A DNA stretch of 17,345 nucleotides from DATJJW01 sp035491935 (GCA_035491935.1 DATJJW010000070.1:1-17345); one strand, 5' to 3'. Numbered from the stretch's first letter, positions 1-7,218 are shown. The notes: generated by a model from the sequence alone, not told the origin. Made by a program: numbers and translations.

Positions 1-126
1 CGCCTGCGGGAAAACCAGGCCCGCACTCGCGCCGCCATCTGCGACGCCATCGCTCAAATACTCGACCTGGTTCAGCCGGCAGAGTGCTCAAACTACTTCA
101 AGCACGCCGGATACGTACAAACCTAA
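1..126 (+). CDS. IS630-family transposase, C-terminal fragment (cut by window edge)
   Basis: An open frame runs from base 1 to a TAA at 124-126, giving 41 residues that end in NYFKHAGYVQT. IS630/Tc1-like transposases commonly close with an aromatic-rich tail of the form (W/Y)F-x-H-(A/C)-GY, preceded by an Arg/Ala/Ile helix like the one here. Everything upstream, including the DDE catalytic residues, lies outside the window, so I cannot say whether the element is intact. No clear terminal inverted repeat could be recognised between this stop and the next gene's stop at 171. The family call rests on the tail only. Confidence 0.7.
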   Translation, partial: RLRENQARTRAAICDAIAQILDLVQPAECSNYFKHAGYVQT

Positions 127-133
127 AATCATC

Positions 134-145
134 CCGCTCTAGCGG
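134..145 (-). terminator. Possible weak terminator of the motor operon
   Basis: CCGCT-CT-AGCGG forms a short perfect inverted repeat 25 bases past the stop of the OmpA-like gene. Read on the minus strand it is followed a few bases later by ATTTTAGG. The 5-bp stem and short T-run make this weak. It could equally belong to the insertion-sequence end. Confidence 0.25.
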
Positions 146-170
146 CACGAAAATCGCACGTGGCTGGGAA

Positions 171-1175
171 TCAGCGCTGTGTCAGCCTGATCTCGATGCG
201 GCGGTTCTTCTGCTTGGCTTCGGGGGTGTCGGCGGTATCGATCGGCTGGAACTCGCCGAAACCGGCCGCCGAAAGATGGTCCGCCGGGACGCCGTGGGCG
301 ATCAGGAATCTGACCACCGAGAGGGCACGGGCCGTCGACAGCTCCCAGTTCGACTTGAACTGCGTGGATTTGATCGGCGTCGAATCCGTGTGGCCGTCGA
401 TCTCCAGGATCCAGTGGATGTTGCTGGGGATCTTGTCCTTGATCTGGTTCAGCGCCGAGACGATCGGCTCCAAGCGTTTCTGCGCCTCCGGCGTCAGCGC
501 GTCGGAACCGGTGGCGAACAGCACCTCGGACTGGAAGACGAAGCGGTCGCCGACGATGCGGATGTCCGGCCGGTTGCCCAGGATCTGCTTCAGCTTGACG
601 AAGAATTCCGAGCGGTAATTCGCCAGATCCTCGACGCGCTTGGCCAGTGCCAGGTTCAGCTTGGTGCCGAGGTCGGCGATCTGCACCTGCTGATCCTTGA
701 CCTTGACATTGGCGAGATCGAGCGCGTTGGCGATGGCGGTCAATTGCTGGCGCAGCGCGTTGATGTTCTGGTTCAGCATGGCGATCTGCGCCGCGGCATC
801 GGTCAGCTTGACGTTCTTCTCCGCTTCGTCCTTCTGCGACTGGGTCAGGCTGCTCTGCAGCGCGTCGCGCTCGCGGGCCAGTTCGTCGCGCTCCTGCAGC
901 GTCTGGCGCAGTTGGGCATTCAGACTGTCCAGATTGGACTGGAGCGTCTTGTCCGTGCTCTGCGTCATGGAGAGCTCGTCGGCCAGATGGCTGATCTGGG
1001 CAGAGAGCTTCTTGATCTCCAGATCCCGATCGTTGACCACGCCCGAGAGGTAGAACTGCCCGACGGTGAAGACCAGCAGCACGAAGACGATGACCATGAC
1101 CAGCTGGGTCAGCGCATCGACGAAGCCCGGCCAGATGTTGATCGAGGATGCGGTGCGGCGGCGGGATAGGGGCAT
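171..1175 (-). CDS. OmpA/MotB-like peptidoglycan-binding motor protein
   Basis: The 334-residue protein has a short basic N-terminus and one membrane helix (about 19-43). Asp20 sits at the start of that helix in a W-P-G-F-V-D context, the place of the proton-binding Asp of MotB, ExbD and TolR. A long coiled coil follows (about 44-185). The OmpA C-terminal domain (about 212-334) contains GHTDSTPIKS, NWELSTARA and NRRIEI, the usual peptidoglycan-binding signature. The expected role is the stator partner that anchors an ion-driven channel to the cell wall. The ATG is preceded by GGAG about 11 bases upstream. The gene follows the MotA-like gene after 16 bases, so the two are surely co-transcribed. 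No flagellar genes are nearby, so a flagellar role is not indicated. TolR/Pal-like or Zorya ZorB-like roles are alternatives. Confidence 0.88.
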   Translation of the reverse strand: MPLSRRRTASSINIWPGFVDALTQLVMVIVFVLLVFTVGQFYLSGVVNDRDLEIKKLSAQISHLADELSMTQSTDKTLQSNLDSLNAQLRQTLQERDELARERDALQSSLTQSQKDEAEKNVKLTDAAAQIAMLNQNINALRQQLTAIANALDLANVKVKDQQVQIADLGTKLNLALAKRVEDLANYRSEFFVKLKQILGNRPDIRIVGDRFVFQSEVLFATGSDALTPEAQKRLEPIVSALNQIKDKIPSNIHWILEIDGHTDSTPIKSTQFKSNWELSTARALSVVRFLIAHGVPADHLSAAGFGEFQPIDTADTPEAKQKNRRIEIRLTQR

Positions 1176-1191
1176 GGCGCCTTAACTCCGC

Positions 1192-2400
1192 TCAGCGATT
1201 GTAGTCGTCGGGACCGGCGCCCGCGGCGCTGTGGTGATGGCCGTGCGCCCCCTCGTGCGAGCCCTCTTCGGCCACGGCTGCGATCGTGCGGGCGAGCAGG
1301 CGGATCTCCGAGCGCATCTCGCGGATCGTCTCGTCGCGGCCGACGGCGATGATGTCGGTGAGCCGCGCCATCTGGCCGTCCAGGCTGCGCAGGTAATCGC
1401 GTGCCTCGGTGCCGATGGCCTGGGGCAATTCGGACGGGCGCGATACCTCGGCCAGCCGGGTCAGTACGCCGCGCATCTGCTGCTGCGTCTCGGCCAGCTT
1501 CAAGAGCACATTCTGCTCGACGCGCATCTGGTCGGTCATGACGCCCAGACGCTCGGAAAGCTGCTGCAGGCTCTGGTTGGCGCTGATCCGGCCCTCGGCA
1601 TCGCGGGTCATGATACGCTGGAGGTTATCCAGGCTGTCGGCAGTCTGTTCCAGCAGCGCCTGGATGAAAGCCGGTACCGGTTGCTCGCCGTCACCGGTCA
1701 TGGAGGAGCCCAGGCGCGTGAGGCCGGACAGCCATTCCTCCAGCTCGTTGAAGAAGCGGTTCTGCGCCTGGCCGGCCTGTAGATCAAGGAAGCCAAGCAC
1801 CAGCGAGCCCGCGAGGCCGAACAGCGAGGAGCTGAAAGCGGTCGCCATGCCTTCGAGCGGCGGGCGAAGGCTCGCCTTCAGCGCCGACATGGCCCGACCG
1901 ATATCGCCGCCGCCGGCGCTCAGGCTGGCGACTACGTCACCGACCGAACGCACGGTGACGAGCAGGCCGTAGAAGGTCCCGAGCAATCCCAGGAACACCA
2001 GCACGCCGATCAGGTAGCGCGAGGTCTCGCGCTGCTCGTCCAATCGGGCAGCAATGCCGTCGAGCAACGTCCGCATGGCGACGGGGGTGAGTTGCAGGCG
2101 CCGGCCGGTGCGCTCGCCCAGCACATTGGCGAGCGGAGAGAGCAGGCGCGGCAGCTTGTCCGAGATCCCGGCGCGGTCGGAATGGCGATAGCGCTCGATC
2201 CACGACACTTCGGGATTGAGCGTTATGACCTCGCGGAAGATGTAGAGGATGCCGATCAGCAGCACGCCGACGATGATGCCGTTGAGCGCCAGGTTGGCGA
2301 GGAACGCGGTCTTGAGCGCAGGCCATAGCATGCCGACGATCGCAGCGACCAACACCAGGAAAAGGAACATGCGCACGAGATAGCGTTGCGGTCGGCTCAC
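1192..2400 (-). CDS. MotA/TolQ/ExbB-like proton channel protein with long coiled-coil tail
   Basis: The 402-residue protein has four predicted membrane helices (about 11-30, 38-56, 128-152 and 186-206). The last two carry the MotA/ExbB core, with FLGLLGTFYGLL and then RPPLEGMATAFSSSLFGL. A helical, coiled-coil-prone cytoplasmic region follows (about 241-380), and the C-terminus is His-rich (HEGAHGHHH, 382-390). It should form the ion channel of a motor complex with the downstream OmpA/MotB-like protein. The start is GTG at 2398-2400, chosen because GGAAGGAAG lies just upstream and the first helix follows at once. ZorA of the Zorya defence system has the same core but a much longer tail, and no other Zorya gene is present. 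The cellular process powered is unknown. Confidence 0.87.
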   Translation of the reverse strand: MSRPQRYLVRMFLFLVLVAAIVGMLWPALKTAFLANLALNGIIVGVLLIGILYIFREVITLNPEVSWIERYRHSDRAGISDKLPRLLSPLANVLGERTGRRLQLTPVAMRTLLDGIAARLDEQRETSRYLIGVLVFLGLLGTFYGLLVTVRSVGDVVASLSAGGGDIGRAMSALKASLRPPLEGMATAFSSSLFGLAGSLVLGFLDLQAGQAQNRFFNELEEWLSGLTRLGSSMTGDGEQPVPAFIQALLEQTADSLDNLQRIMTRDAEGRISANQSLQQLSERLGVMTDQMRVEQNVLLKLAETQQQMRGVLTRLAEVSRPSELPQAIGTEARDYLRSLDGQMARLTDIIAVGRDETIREMRSEIRLLARTIAAVAEEGSHEGAHGHHHSAAGAGPDDYNR

Positions 2401-2545
2401 GGGCTTCCTTCCGGCAATGTAAAAGGCGTACGCGACCCTAGCCCATGCGAGGCCGGGCCGACAAGCCGTTGGCGGCGAGGAAATGCCGTCTGCCTAGCGG
2501 CATCCGGAATCCGCGCCGGGTGAAGAACACCGCTATCGGCGTCTC

Positions 2546-2564
2546 GTTCCGTTGGGTTCGGAAC
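2546..2564 (-). terminator. Hairpin just past the deoxyribosyltransferase-like gene
   Basis: GTTCCG-TTGGGTT-CGGAAC is a perfect 6-bp stem starting five bases after the stop codon at 2569. No T-run follows on the minus strand, so it may protect the mRNA 3' end rather than terminate transcription. The remaining gap up to the MotA-like gene shows nothing else recognisable. Confidence 0.3.
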
Positions 2565-2568
2565 AAGT

Positions 2569-3189
2569 TCAGCTGGGACTGTCGGCAAGCGCCGCCAACA
2601 GTTTCTCGAATACGGCGAGCGAGGTGTAACGCTCTCCCGCCGGCACGTCCTCGGCGACGAGGGGGCAGCCGGCATGAACGATGGCGCCGTGCAGCATGAG
2701 ATTGTCGATCATGCCGAAATCCTCGAGCGCCATGCCCTGTGCCTCCCCGATACGTACCTGCGGGCGGCCGAGCGGATCGACGCCGATAGGGCCAAGGCTG
2801 GCACGAGCCCGATCGATGAGCGGCAGAGCGCAATTGGAATATCCGGCGACGGGTTTGCCCAGCGCACGGGCGAAGCCCATCTCGAAGGCCGTGCCGACAT
2901 CCATGCTGATGCCGTGATAGGGCGTCATGTCCGCGACCACCATGTCGCTGTCGCGGATGAGCTGTTCATTGATCCGGCTGATATCGCAGGCCATCTCGAA
3001 GGAGGGCGGCCGGGGCGTGGCGTCGCTATCGCTATCGAAAGGGAAGATGCCCTGGAAGCCATATCGCCGGCAGAGCGCCTTCTTGGCGGCGCCGTAAGCC
3101 GTGGGGTTGGGCAGAAAGACAGCGGGGCCGGCCAGGTAGATCCTGTACGGCCCCGCTTCGTGTGTCCCTGGGCGCTCGCCGCGCGCCAT
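2569..3189 (-). CDS. Nucleoside 2-deoxyribosyltransferase-family protein
   Basis: The 206-residue protein carries the family's fold signatures. There is an N-terminal IYLAGP strand-loop (17-22). The core segment at about 78-113 contains IRDSDMVVADMTPYHG followed by SMDVGTAFEMGFARALGKPV. Glu103 in that segment matches the catalytic Glu that forms the covalent deoxyribosyl intermediate. Known members exchange bases on 2-deoxyribonucleosides or hydrolyse deoxynucleotides, and the true substrate here cannot be read from the sequence. Its ATG lies only three bases after the stop of the inositol-monophosphatase-family gene, so it is the third gene of the efp operon. It may act in nucleotide salvage or sanitation. 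Confidence 0.85.
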   Translation of the reverse strand: MARGERPGTHEAGPYRIYLAGPAVFLPNPTAYGAAKKALCRRYGFQGIFPFDSDSDATPRPPSFEMACDISRINEQLIRDSDMVVADMTPYHGISMDVGTAFEMGFARALGKPVAGYSNCALPLIDRARASLGPIGVDPLGRPQVRIGEAQGMALEDFGMIDNLMLHGAIVHAGCPLVAEDVPAGERYTSLAVFEKLLAALADSPS

Positions 3190-3192
3190 GGT

Positions 3193-3996
3193 TCAGCGCT
3201 GCTTGATCGCGTTGCGCAGGAGGTTGCCGAGCGGCGTGTGCAGGCTGTCGTTGGTTGCCAGCACGTTGCCGGTCTTCAGCATGTCGCCGCCCTGGGTGAC
3301 GAAATCGCTGACATAACCGCCGGCTTCCTTGACCAGCAGCAGGCCCGCGGCGATGTCCCAAGGCTTGAGGGTGAATTCCCAGAACCCGTCATAGCGGCCG
3401 GCCGCGACATAGGCGAGATCGAGGGCCGCGGCGCCGAAACGGCGCACGCCCGCCACCTGGCTCATCACCGCGGCTTGCGTCCGCAGGAAGGTCGGGTGGT
3501 CGCCATATTCGCGGAACGGGATGCCGGTCGCGATAACCGAATCGCCAAGGCCCCGGCGCCCGGAGACGCGCAGACGCCGATCGCTGACGAAGGCGCCGCT
3601 GCCCTTCTCGGCCCAGTATTCCTCGTCGCGCAGCGGCTCGTAGACCACGCCCGCGATGATCTCGCCCTCACGCTCCAGCGCGATCGAGATGGCGAAATGA
3701 GGGATGCCGTGCAGGAAGTTGAGCGTGCCGTCGAGCGGATCGACGATCCACCGGTTCTTGCCGTCGCCGACCGTCGCCTCGCTCTCCTCCATCATGAAGC
3801 CATAGCCGGGACGAGCCTTTTCCAGCTCGGCGCGGATGGTCTTCTCGGATTTGAGGTCGGCGGTCGACACGAAGTCGGCCGGCCCCTTCTGCGAGACCTG
3901 AAGATTTTCGACTTCGCCGAAATCGCGGATCAGGCCGCGCCCCGCCTTGCGGGCGGCGCCGGCCATCACGTTGATCAGGGCGGAACGGACCGCCAT
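3193..3996 (-). CDS. suhB: Inositol monophosphatase family protein (SuhB-like)
   Basis: The 267-residue protein has the metal-dependent phosphatase motifs: the EES metal-binding site (Glu70-Glu71), DPLDGT at 86-91, and WDIAAG at 213-218 with the third metal-binding Asp214. Length is typical of SuhB/IMPase proteins, which hydrolyse inositol-1-phosphate or related sugar phosphates. In E. coli, SuhB also acts in rRNA antitermination. A longer frame reaching 4098 exists, but it would run about 100 bases into efp and its extra residues look like read-through of efp in another frame. The ATG at 3994-3996 has GAAGGA about nine bases upstream, inside the last codons of efp, and lies four bases from the efp stop. 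The symbol is by family likeness; another sugar phosphatase is possible. Confidence 0.88.
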   Translation of the reverse strand: MAVRSALINVMAGAARKAGRGLIRDFGEVENLQVSQKGPADFVSTADLKSEKTIRAELEKARPGYGFMMEESEATVGDGKNRWIVDPLDGTLNFLHGIPHFAISIALEREGEIIAGVVYEPLRDEEYWAEKGSGAFVSDRRLRVSGRRGLGDSVIATGIPFREYGDHPTFLRTQAAVMSQVAGVRRFGAAALDLAYVAAGRYDGFWEFTLKPWDIAAGLLLVKEAGGYVSDFVTQGGDMLKTGNVLATNDSLHTPLGNLLRNAIKQR

Positions 3997-4000
3997 GTTA

Positions 4001-4567
4001 TTAGTCCTTCGCGCGTTCCAGGTAGCTGCCGTCAGCGGTGTTGACGACGATGCGGGTGCCGGCCTCCATATGGGGCGGCACGAGGACCCGGCGGCCATTC
4101 TCCAGCTTGCCGGGCTTGTAGGAGGAGGAGGCGGTCTGACCCTTGACGACCGGATCGGCCTCGACCAGTTCCATCACCACCGTCTGCGGCAGCTCGCAGG
4201 ACAGTGCCTCGCCCTCATAGAACAGCACGGTGCAGATCATGCCGTCCTTCAGGAAGTCGGCCGGCTCGCCGATCAGCTCGCGGTTGATCGTGACCTGCTC
4301 GTAGCTTTCCTGGTTCATGAAGGTCGCGAGACCGTCTTCGATATAGAGGAACTGCATTTCCTCTTCGTCCAGGCGGGCGCGCTCGACCGTCTCCTGGGTG
4401 CGATAACGCTCGATGGTCTTGGTGCCGGTACGGACATCCTTCATCTCGACCTGCGCAAAGGCGCCGCCCTTGCCGGGCTGCACGGTTTCGCGCTTCGTGA
4501 CCATGTAGAGGCGACCGTTATGTTCCAGGACCACGCCCGGCTTGATGTCGTTGGCGTTAATCTTCAT
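4001..4567 (-). CDS. efp: Elongation factor P
   Basis: The 188-residue protein is full length for EF-P, with an N-terminal KOW-like domain (about 1-64) and two OB-type domains. It rescues ribosomes stalled on consecutive prolines by binding near the E site. The modification loop reads QPGKGGAF, placing Lys33 where E. coli EF-P carries beta-lysylated Lys34. The conserved C-terminal segment is present (PPHMEAGTRIVVNTADGSYLERAKD is split here as PPHMEAGTRI and VVNTADGSYLERA). ATG is at 4565-4567, with a GAGAAG ribosome site five bases upstream. It is the first gene of the minus-strand operon and is divergent from epmA, whose product would modify this Lys. Confidence 0.97.
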   Translation of the reverse strand: MKINANDIKPGVVLEHNGRLYMVTKRETVQPGKGGAFAQVEMKDVRTGTKTIERYRTQETVERARLDEEEMQFLYIEDGLATFMNQESYEQVTINRELIGEPADFLKDGMICTVLFYEGEALSCELPQTVVMELVEADPVVKGQTASSSYKPGKLENGRRVLVPPHMEAGTRIVVNTADGSYLERAKD

Positions 4568-4693
4568 AGCTTCTCGGGCGTCCCGTGTCGGACGTTCTCA
4601 TGAGGGAATGGATCAGGCGATGGCGCGTTACCTAGCAGTTTGGCCGCATCAGGGGAAGCAAGAAGCGTTCATGGCTTCCTTGCATGACGCGGC
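4568..4693. promoter_or_regulatory. Divergent efp / epmA promoter region
   Basis: These 126 bases separate two divergent genes and must hold at least the efp promoter. No convincing -35/-10 pair could be picked by eye. An inverted repeat (GGAAGC at 4654-4659, GCTTCC at 4674-4679) lies just before the epmA start and could form a leader hairpin in its mRNA. Confidence 0.45.
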
Positions 4694-5743
4694 ATGATGC
4701 CTATGGAACGTGGTCGTCGCTGGTGGCATCCGGAGGAATTCCAGAGGCGCCGTCCCTGTCTGGAGGGGCGCGCACGCATCCTCGCTGCGCTGCGGCGCTG
4801 GTTCGAGGATCACGGCTTCCTGGAGGTCGAAACCCCGGCCTTGCAGGTGTCGCCCGGGCTGGAGCCGCATCTCGTGGCCTTCGCCACGACGCTCATCGGG
4901 CCGGAGGGCGACCGGACCACCCGCTACCTGCACACCTCGCCCGAATTCGCCATGAAGAAGCTGCTGGTGGCCGGGTTGCCGGCGATCTTCCAATTCGCCC
5001 ACGTCTTCCGCAATGCCGAGCGGGCGACCATCCACAGCCCGGAATTCACCATGCTGGAATGGTATCGGGCCGAGGCCCAATACGAGACGCTGATGGTGGA
5101 TTGCGAGGCGCTGCTGCGCCTGGCTTGCACTGCCGCCGGCGCGGACAGGCTCAGGGGCAGGGGGCATGAAGCCGACCCGTTCCAGCCCTTCGAGCGCCTG
5201 AGCGTCGCCGATGCCTTCCAGCGCCATGCCGGCATCGACATCCTGGCGACCACCCCCAATCCAGCGGGCCCGAGCCTGGACATGCTGGCGGCGCAATCCA
5301 CGGCGATCGGCATTGCGCCACATCAAGGCGACAGCTGGGAGGATCTGTTCTTCCGCATCATGCTGGAGCGGATCGAGCCGCATCTGGGCATGGGGCGGCC
5401 GACCTTGCTTTGCGACTATCCGGTGTCGATGGCGGCGTTGGCCCGGCCGAAGCCGTCGGATCCGCGCGTCGCCGAGCGTTTCGAACTCTATGCCTGTGGC
5501 ATCGAGCTGGCCAATGCCTTCGGGGAGCTGACCGACGCCGACGTCCAGCGCGCCCGCTTCGAGGCGGATATGGACCTCAAGCAGCGTCTTTATGGCGAAC
5601 GCTATCCGATCGACGAGGATTTCCTGGCGGCCCTGGCCCATGGCATGCCGGCCTCGGCCGGCATCGCGCTGGGCGTCGACCGCCTGGTATTGCTGGCGAC
5701 CGGGGCCGAGCACATCGAGGATGTGCTGTGGGCGCCAGTATGA
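4694..5743 (+). CDS. epmA: EF-P--(R)-beta-lysine ligase EpmA (GenX/PoxA/YjeA)
   Basis: The 349-residue protein is a stand-alone class II lysyl-tRNA-synthetase catalytic core without the anticodon-binding domain. Motif 2 is at about 103-125 (FRNAERATIHSPEFTMLEWYR, written in halves FRNAERATI and HSPEFTMLEWYR). The substrate pocket segment CGIELANAFGELTD follows, and motif 3 is GIALGVDRLVLLATG at 323-337. It activates beta-lysine and attaches it to the EF-P lysine. E. coli EpmA is 325 residues; the excess here is a basic N-terminus and one internal insertion. Three in-frame ATGs (4694, 4697, 4703) compete and none has a good Shine-Dalgarno, so the start is uncertain by a few codons. The gene is divergent from efp. 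EpmB, which makes beta-lysine, is not in the window. Confidence 0.94.
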   Translation: MMPMERGRRWWHPEEFQRRRPCLEGRARILAALRRWFEDHGFLEVETPALQVSPGLEPHLVAFATTLIGPEGDRTTRYLHTSPEFAMKKLLVAGLPAIFQFAHVFRNAERATIHSPEFTMLEWYRAEAQYETLMVDCEALLRLACTAAGADRLRGRGHEADPFQPFERLSVADAFQRHAGIDILATTPNPAGPSLDMLAAQSTAIGIAPHQGDSWEDLFFRIMLERIEPHLGMGRPTLLCDYPVSMAALARPKPSDPRVAERFELYACGIELANAFGELTDADVQRARFEADMDLKQRLYGERYPIDEDFLAALAHGMPASAGIALGVDRLVLLATGAEHIEDVLWAPV

Positions 5744-5752
5744 CGAGAGTCA

Positions 5753-5776
5753 TTTCCTGAACACACGGAAATTTTT
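5753..5776 (+). terminator. Possible weak terminator after epmA
   Basis: TTTCC, a 9-base loop, GGAAA and then TTTTT lie ten bases past the epmA stop. The stem is only five AT-leaning pairs, so efficiency would be modest. The rest of the gap up to 5999 shows no further gene; it should contain the promoter of the next operon. Confidence 0.35.
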
Positions 5777-5999
5777 GCAACCACCGCTTCGCTTAGCTTG
5801 CTTGTCGGGTCATTCTTGGTTAATTGTTAGTTAACGCACCTGCTCCAAGCCTGATGGCACCTTAGCTGGCATTCGCACCGATTCTCGATGAAAGGGCGGA
5901 ACATTTGCGGCGGAGGCGGTGGGTGGTGGTGCCTGAGACCTCGGGGCGTTGTGCGTCTTCGCCAATGGTCGCCGCATGGCGATTTCGAGGAGGTCAGTC

Positions 6000-6368
6000 A
6001 TGGGCTTGTTCGATACCATCAAGGCATCGTGGGGCGGGGTGGTCGGTGAAGCCGAAGCCGCAGCTCTTCCCGCCATTATGACGCAGGTATTTCCCAATGG
6101 GCTGCAAGGCCTGTTGGATCGTCTGGAGCAGACCGGCTTCGGCAACCAGATCAACTCCTGGCTCGGCAATGGGCCGAACCAACCGATCAGCGTTGATCAG
6201 CTCCGCACCGCGCTGAATGACGAGCACATACAGCAATTCTCCCAGTCCCTCGGCATTCCGTCCGACAAGGTGCTCAGCTTCTTGTCGGCACATCTACCTG
6301 CGGCGGTCGACCGGCAGAGCCCGCAGGGCACGTTGCAACCCGTTGCCGCTTCAGGAGAGCCGTCATGA
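6000..6368 (+). CDS. YidB-family (DUF937) protein
   Basis: The 122-residue protein begins MGLFDTIKASWGG. It then has LLDRLEQTGFGNQINSWLG, NQPISVDQLRTAL and LGIPSDKVLSFLSAHLPAAVDRQSPQG, following E. coli YidB nearly block by block (GLFD start, G(L/F)G-x3-SWL, QP(V/I)S, LP-x3-D-x-SPQG). The family has no established function; the proteins are small, soluble and without a signal peptide. An upstream in-frame ATG at 5949 was rejected because the start at 6000 has GAGGAGG seven bases before it and matches the family N-terminus. The stop overlaps the next gene's start as ATGA, so the two are translationally coupled. Confidence 0.88.
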   Translation: MGLFDTIKASWGGVVGEAEAAALPAIMTQVFPNGLQGLLDRLEQTGFGNQINSWLGNGPNQPISVDQLRTALNDEHIQQFSQSLGIPSDKVLSFLSAHLPAAVDRQSPQGTLQPVAASGEPS

Positions 6369-6832
6369 TCCGAGTCAGCTTAGGTGTCGGCGCCGCCCTC
6401 GTTCTCGGCGCCGCGATGTGGGTGGGTTCTGCGCAGCCGGCTGCAGCCGTCACGATGAAGGAATGCAGCACCATGTATCAGGCCGCCCAGAAGAACGGCA
6501 CGCTCAACGGCATGAAGTGGACCGACTTCCGTAAGGCGAAGTGCGGTTCCACCTCCTCCAGCGCGTCTCCCGCCGCCACGACCTCGCCTACCGCGGCGCC
6601 TGCCGCGAAGGCGCCCACCGCCGGCACGGCTTCCAGCCATGGCTCGGCGATGTTCCCCAATGCGGTTTCACCGAAATATTCCAAGGAAACCGCCGGCAAG
6701 GCCCGCATGCACACCTGCCTCGATCAATATAATGCCAACAAGACTGCCGGCGGCAGCGGCAATGGCGGCATGAAGTGGATCGAGAAGGGGGGTGGCTATT
6801 ACAGCGAGTGCAACAAGCACCTCAAAAGCTGA
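6365..6832 (+). CDS. Secreted protein with two Cys/Trp repeat units
   Basis: The 155-residue protein starts with a clear signal peptide (hydrophobic 5-28, likely cut after AQPAAA). The mature part has two related units joined by an Ala/Ser/Thr/Pro-rich linker (about 62-90). Unit 1 runs from KECSTMYQAA to NGMKWTDFRKAKC. Unit 2 runs from HTCLDQYNANK to NGGMKWIEKGGGYYSEC. The shared pattern is C-x2/3-(M/Q)Y-x-A, then a Gly-rich turn, GMKW and a closing Cys, so each unit probably forms one disulfide in the periplasm. It resembles small alphaproteobacterial secreted proteins loosely grouped with PsiF-like repeats. Function is unknown. The ribosome site AGGAG lies about seven bases upstream, and the ATG overlaps the yidB-like stop. 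Confidence 0.82.
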   Translation: MIRVSLGVGAALVLGAAMWVGSAQPAAAVTMKECSTMYQAAQKNGTLNGMKWTDFRKAKCGSTSSSASPAATTSPTAAPAAKAPTAGTASSHGSAMFPNAVSPKYSKETAGKARMHTCLDQYNANKTAGGSGNGGMKWIEKGGGYYSECNKHLKS

Positions 6833-6897
6833 CGACCCGGCAGGATCACCTTCGATCCGGCCAATGGCAATCCATGCAGATAAAAAAGGGGAAGGTC

Positions 6898-7218
6898 ATG
6901 TCGACTAATTGGGCTGAGGACGTCAAGAAACATGTCCCGAACGCGGATGAGAAGGCCATTGCCGGCATCGTGAGATACTGCGGCATCGCGCTGCAGAACC
7001 GTGACTCCTCGCTGGTGGCTTTTTCCGAGAAATCGGAGCTGGATTATATCAAGGAGCACTTCCTGAAGAAGAAGCTGGCCTTGACCGCTTCGGATACGGA
7101 GTTGGACAAGGCGCTCGCGGATGCGGGCGAGAAGATGAAGGGCAGCCACGCCAAGCATCGGGTCACGGTCTATTATCTGCTGGCGCAGCATTTCAACAAG
7201 CTCGGCCTCTTCGCCTGA
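6898..7218 (+). CDS. DUF2853-like small protein
   Basis: The 106-residue soluble protein starts MSTNWAEDVKKHVPNADE. The segments GIVRYCGIALQNRDSSLVAFS, FLKKKLALTASDTELDKAL and VTVYYLLAQHFNKLGLF match what I recall of the alphaproteobacterial DUF2853 family, which has no assigned function. It is helical and has no membrane segment. The frame is open from 6775, but the ATG at 6898 has GGGGAAGG five to eight bases upstream and fits the family N-terminus; the upstream residues overlap the previous gene. It is third in the cluster, 65 bases after the Cys/Trp protein, and ends before a strong hairpin. Confidence 0.85.
   Translation: MSTNWAEDVKKHVPNADEKAIAGIVRYCGIALQNRDSSLVAFSEKSELDYIKEHFLKKKLALTASDTELDKALADAGEKMKGSHAKHRVTVYYLLAQHFNKLGLFA

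Larger units (their letters stand above)
1..170 (+). mobile_element. Right end of a probable IS630-type insertion sequence
   Basis: The transposase tail at 1-126 implies that the right end of the element lies in the following 45 bases, before the stop of the OmpA-like gene at 171. The exact boundary is not visible: IS630 elements duplicate only a TA dinucleotide, and the left end is outside the window. Confidence 0.45.

Noticed and set aside
84..1169. 361-codon open frame opposite the OmpA-like gene
   Set aside because: It is an antisense mirror of a gene with clear motifs. Composition is Arg/Leu/Gln/Asp-heavy, as expected from the complement of GC-rich codons, with no recognisable domain.
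171..2400. Zorya anti-phage system
   Set aside because: Only a ZorAB-like pair is present, the channel protein is much shorter than ZorA, and no helicase, nuclease or other Zorya gene lies on either side.
2674..4044. 456-codon plus-strand frame across the deoxyribosyltransferase and inositol-phosphatase genes
   Set aside because: It lies opposite two well-supported genes, crosses their boundary and shows no family signature.
4649..5713. 354-codon minus-strand frame opposite epmA
   Set aside because: EpmA matches its family along its full length; the opposite frame has only shadow composition.
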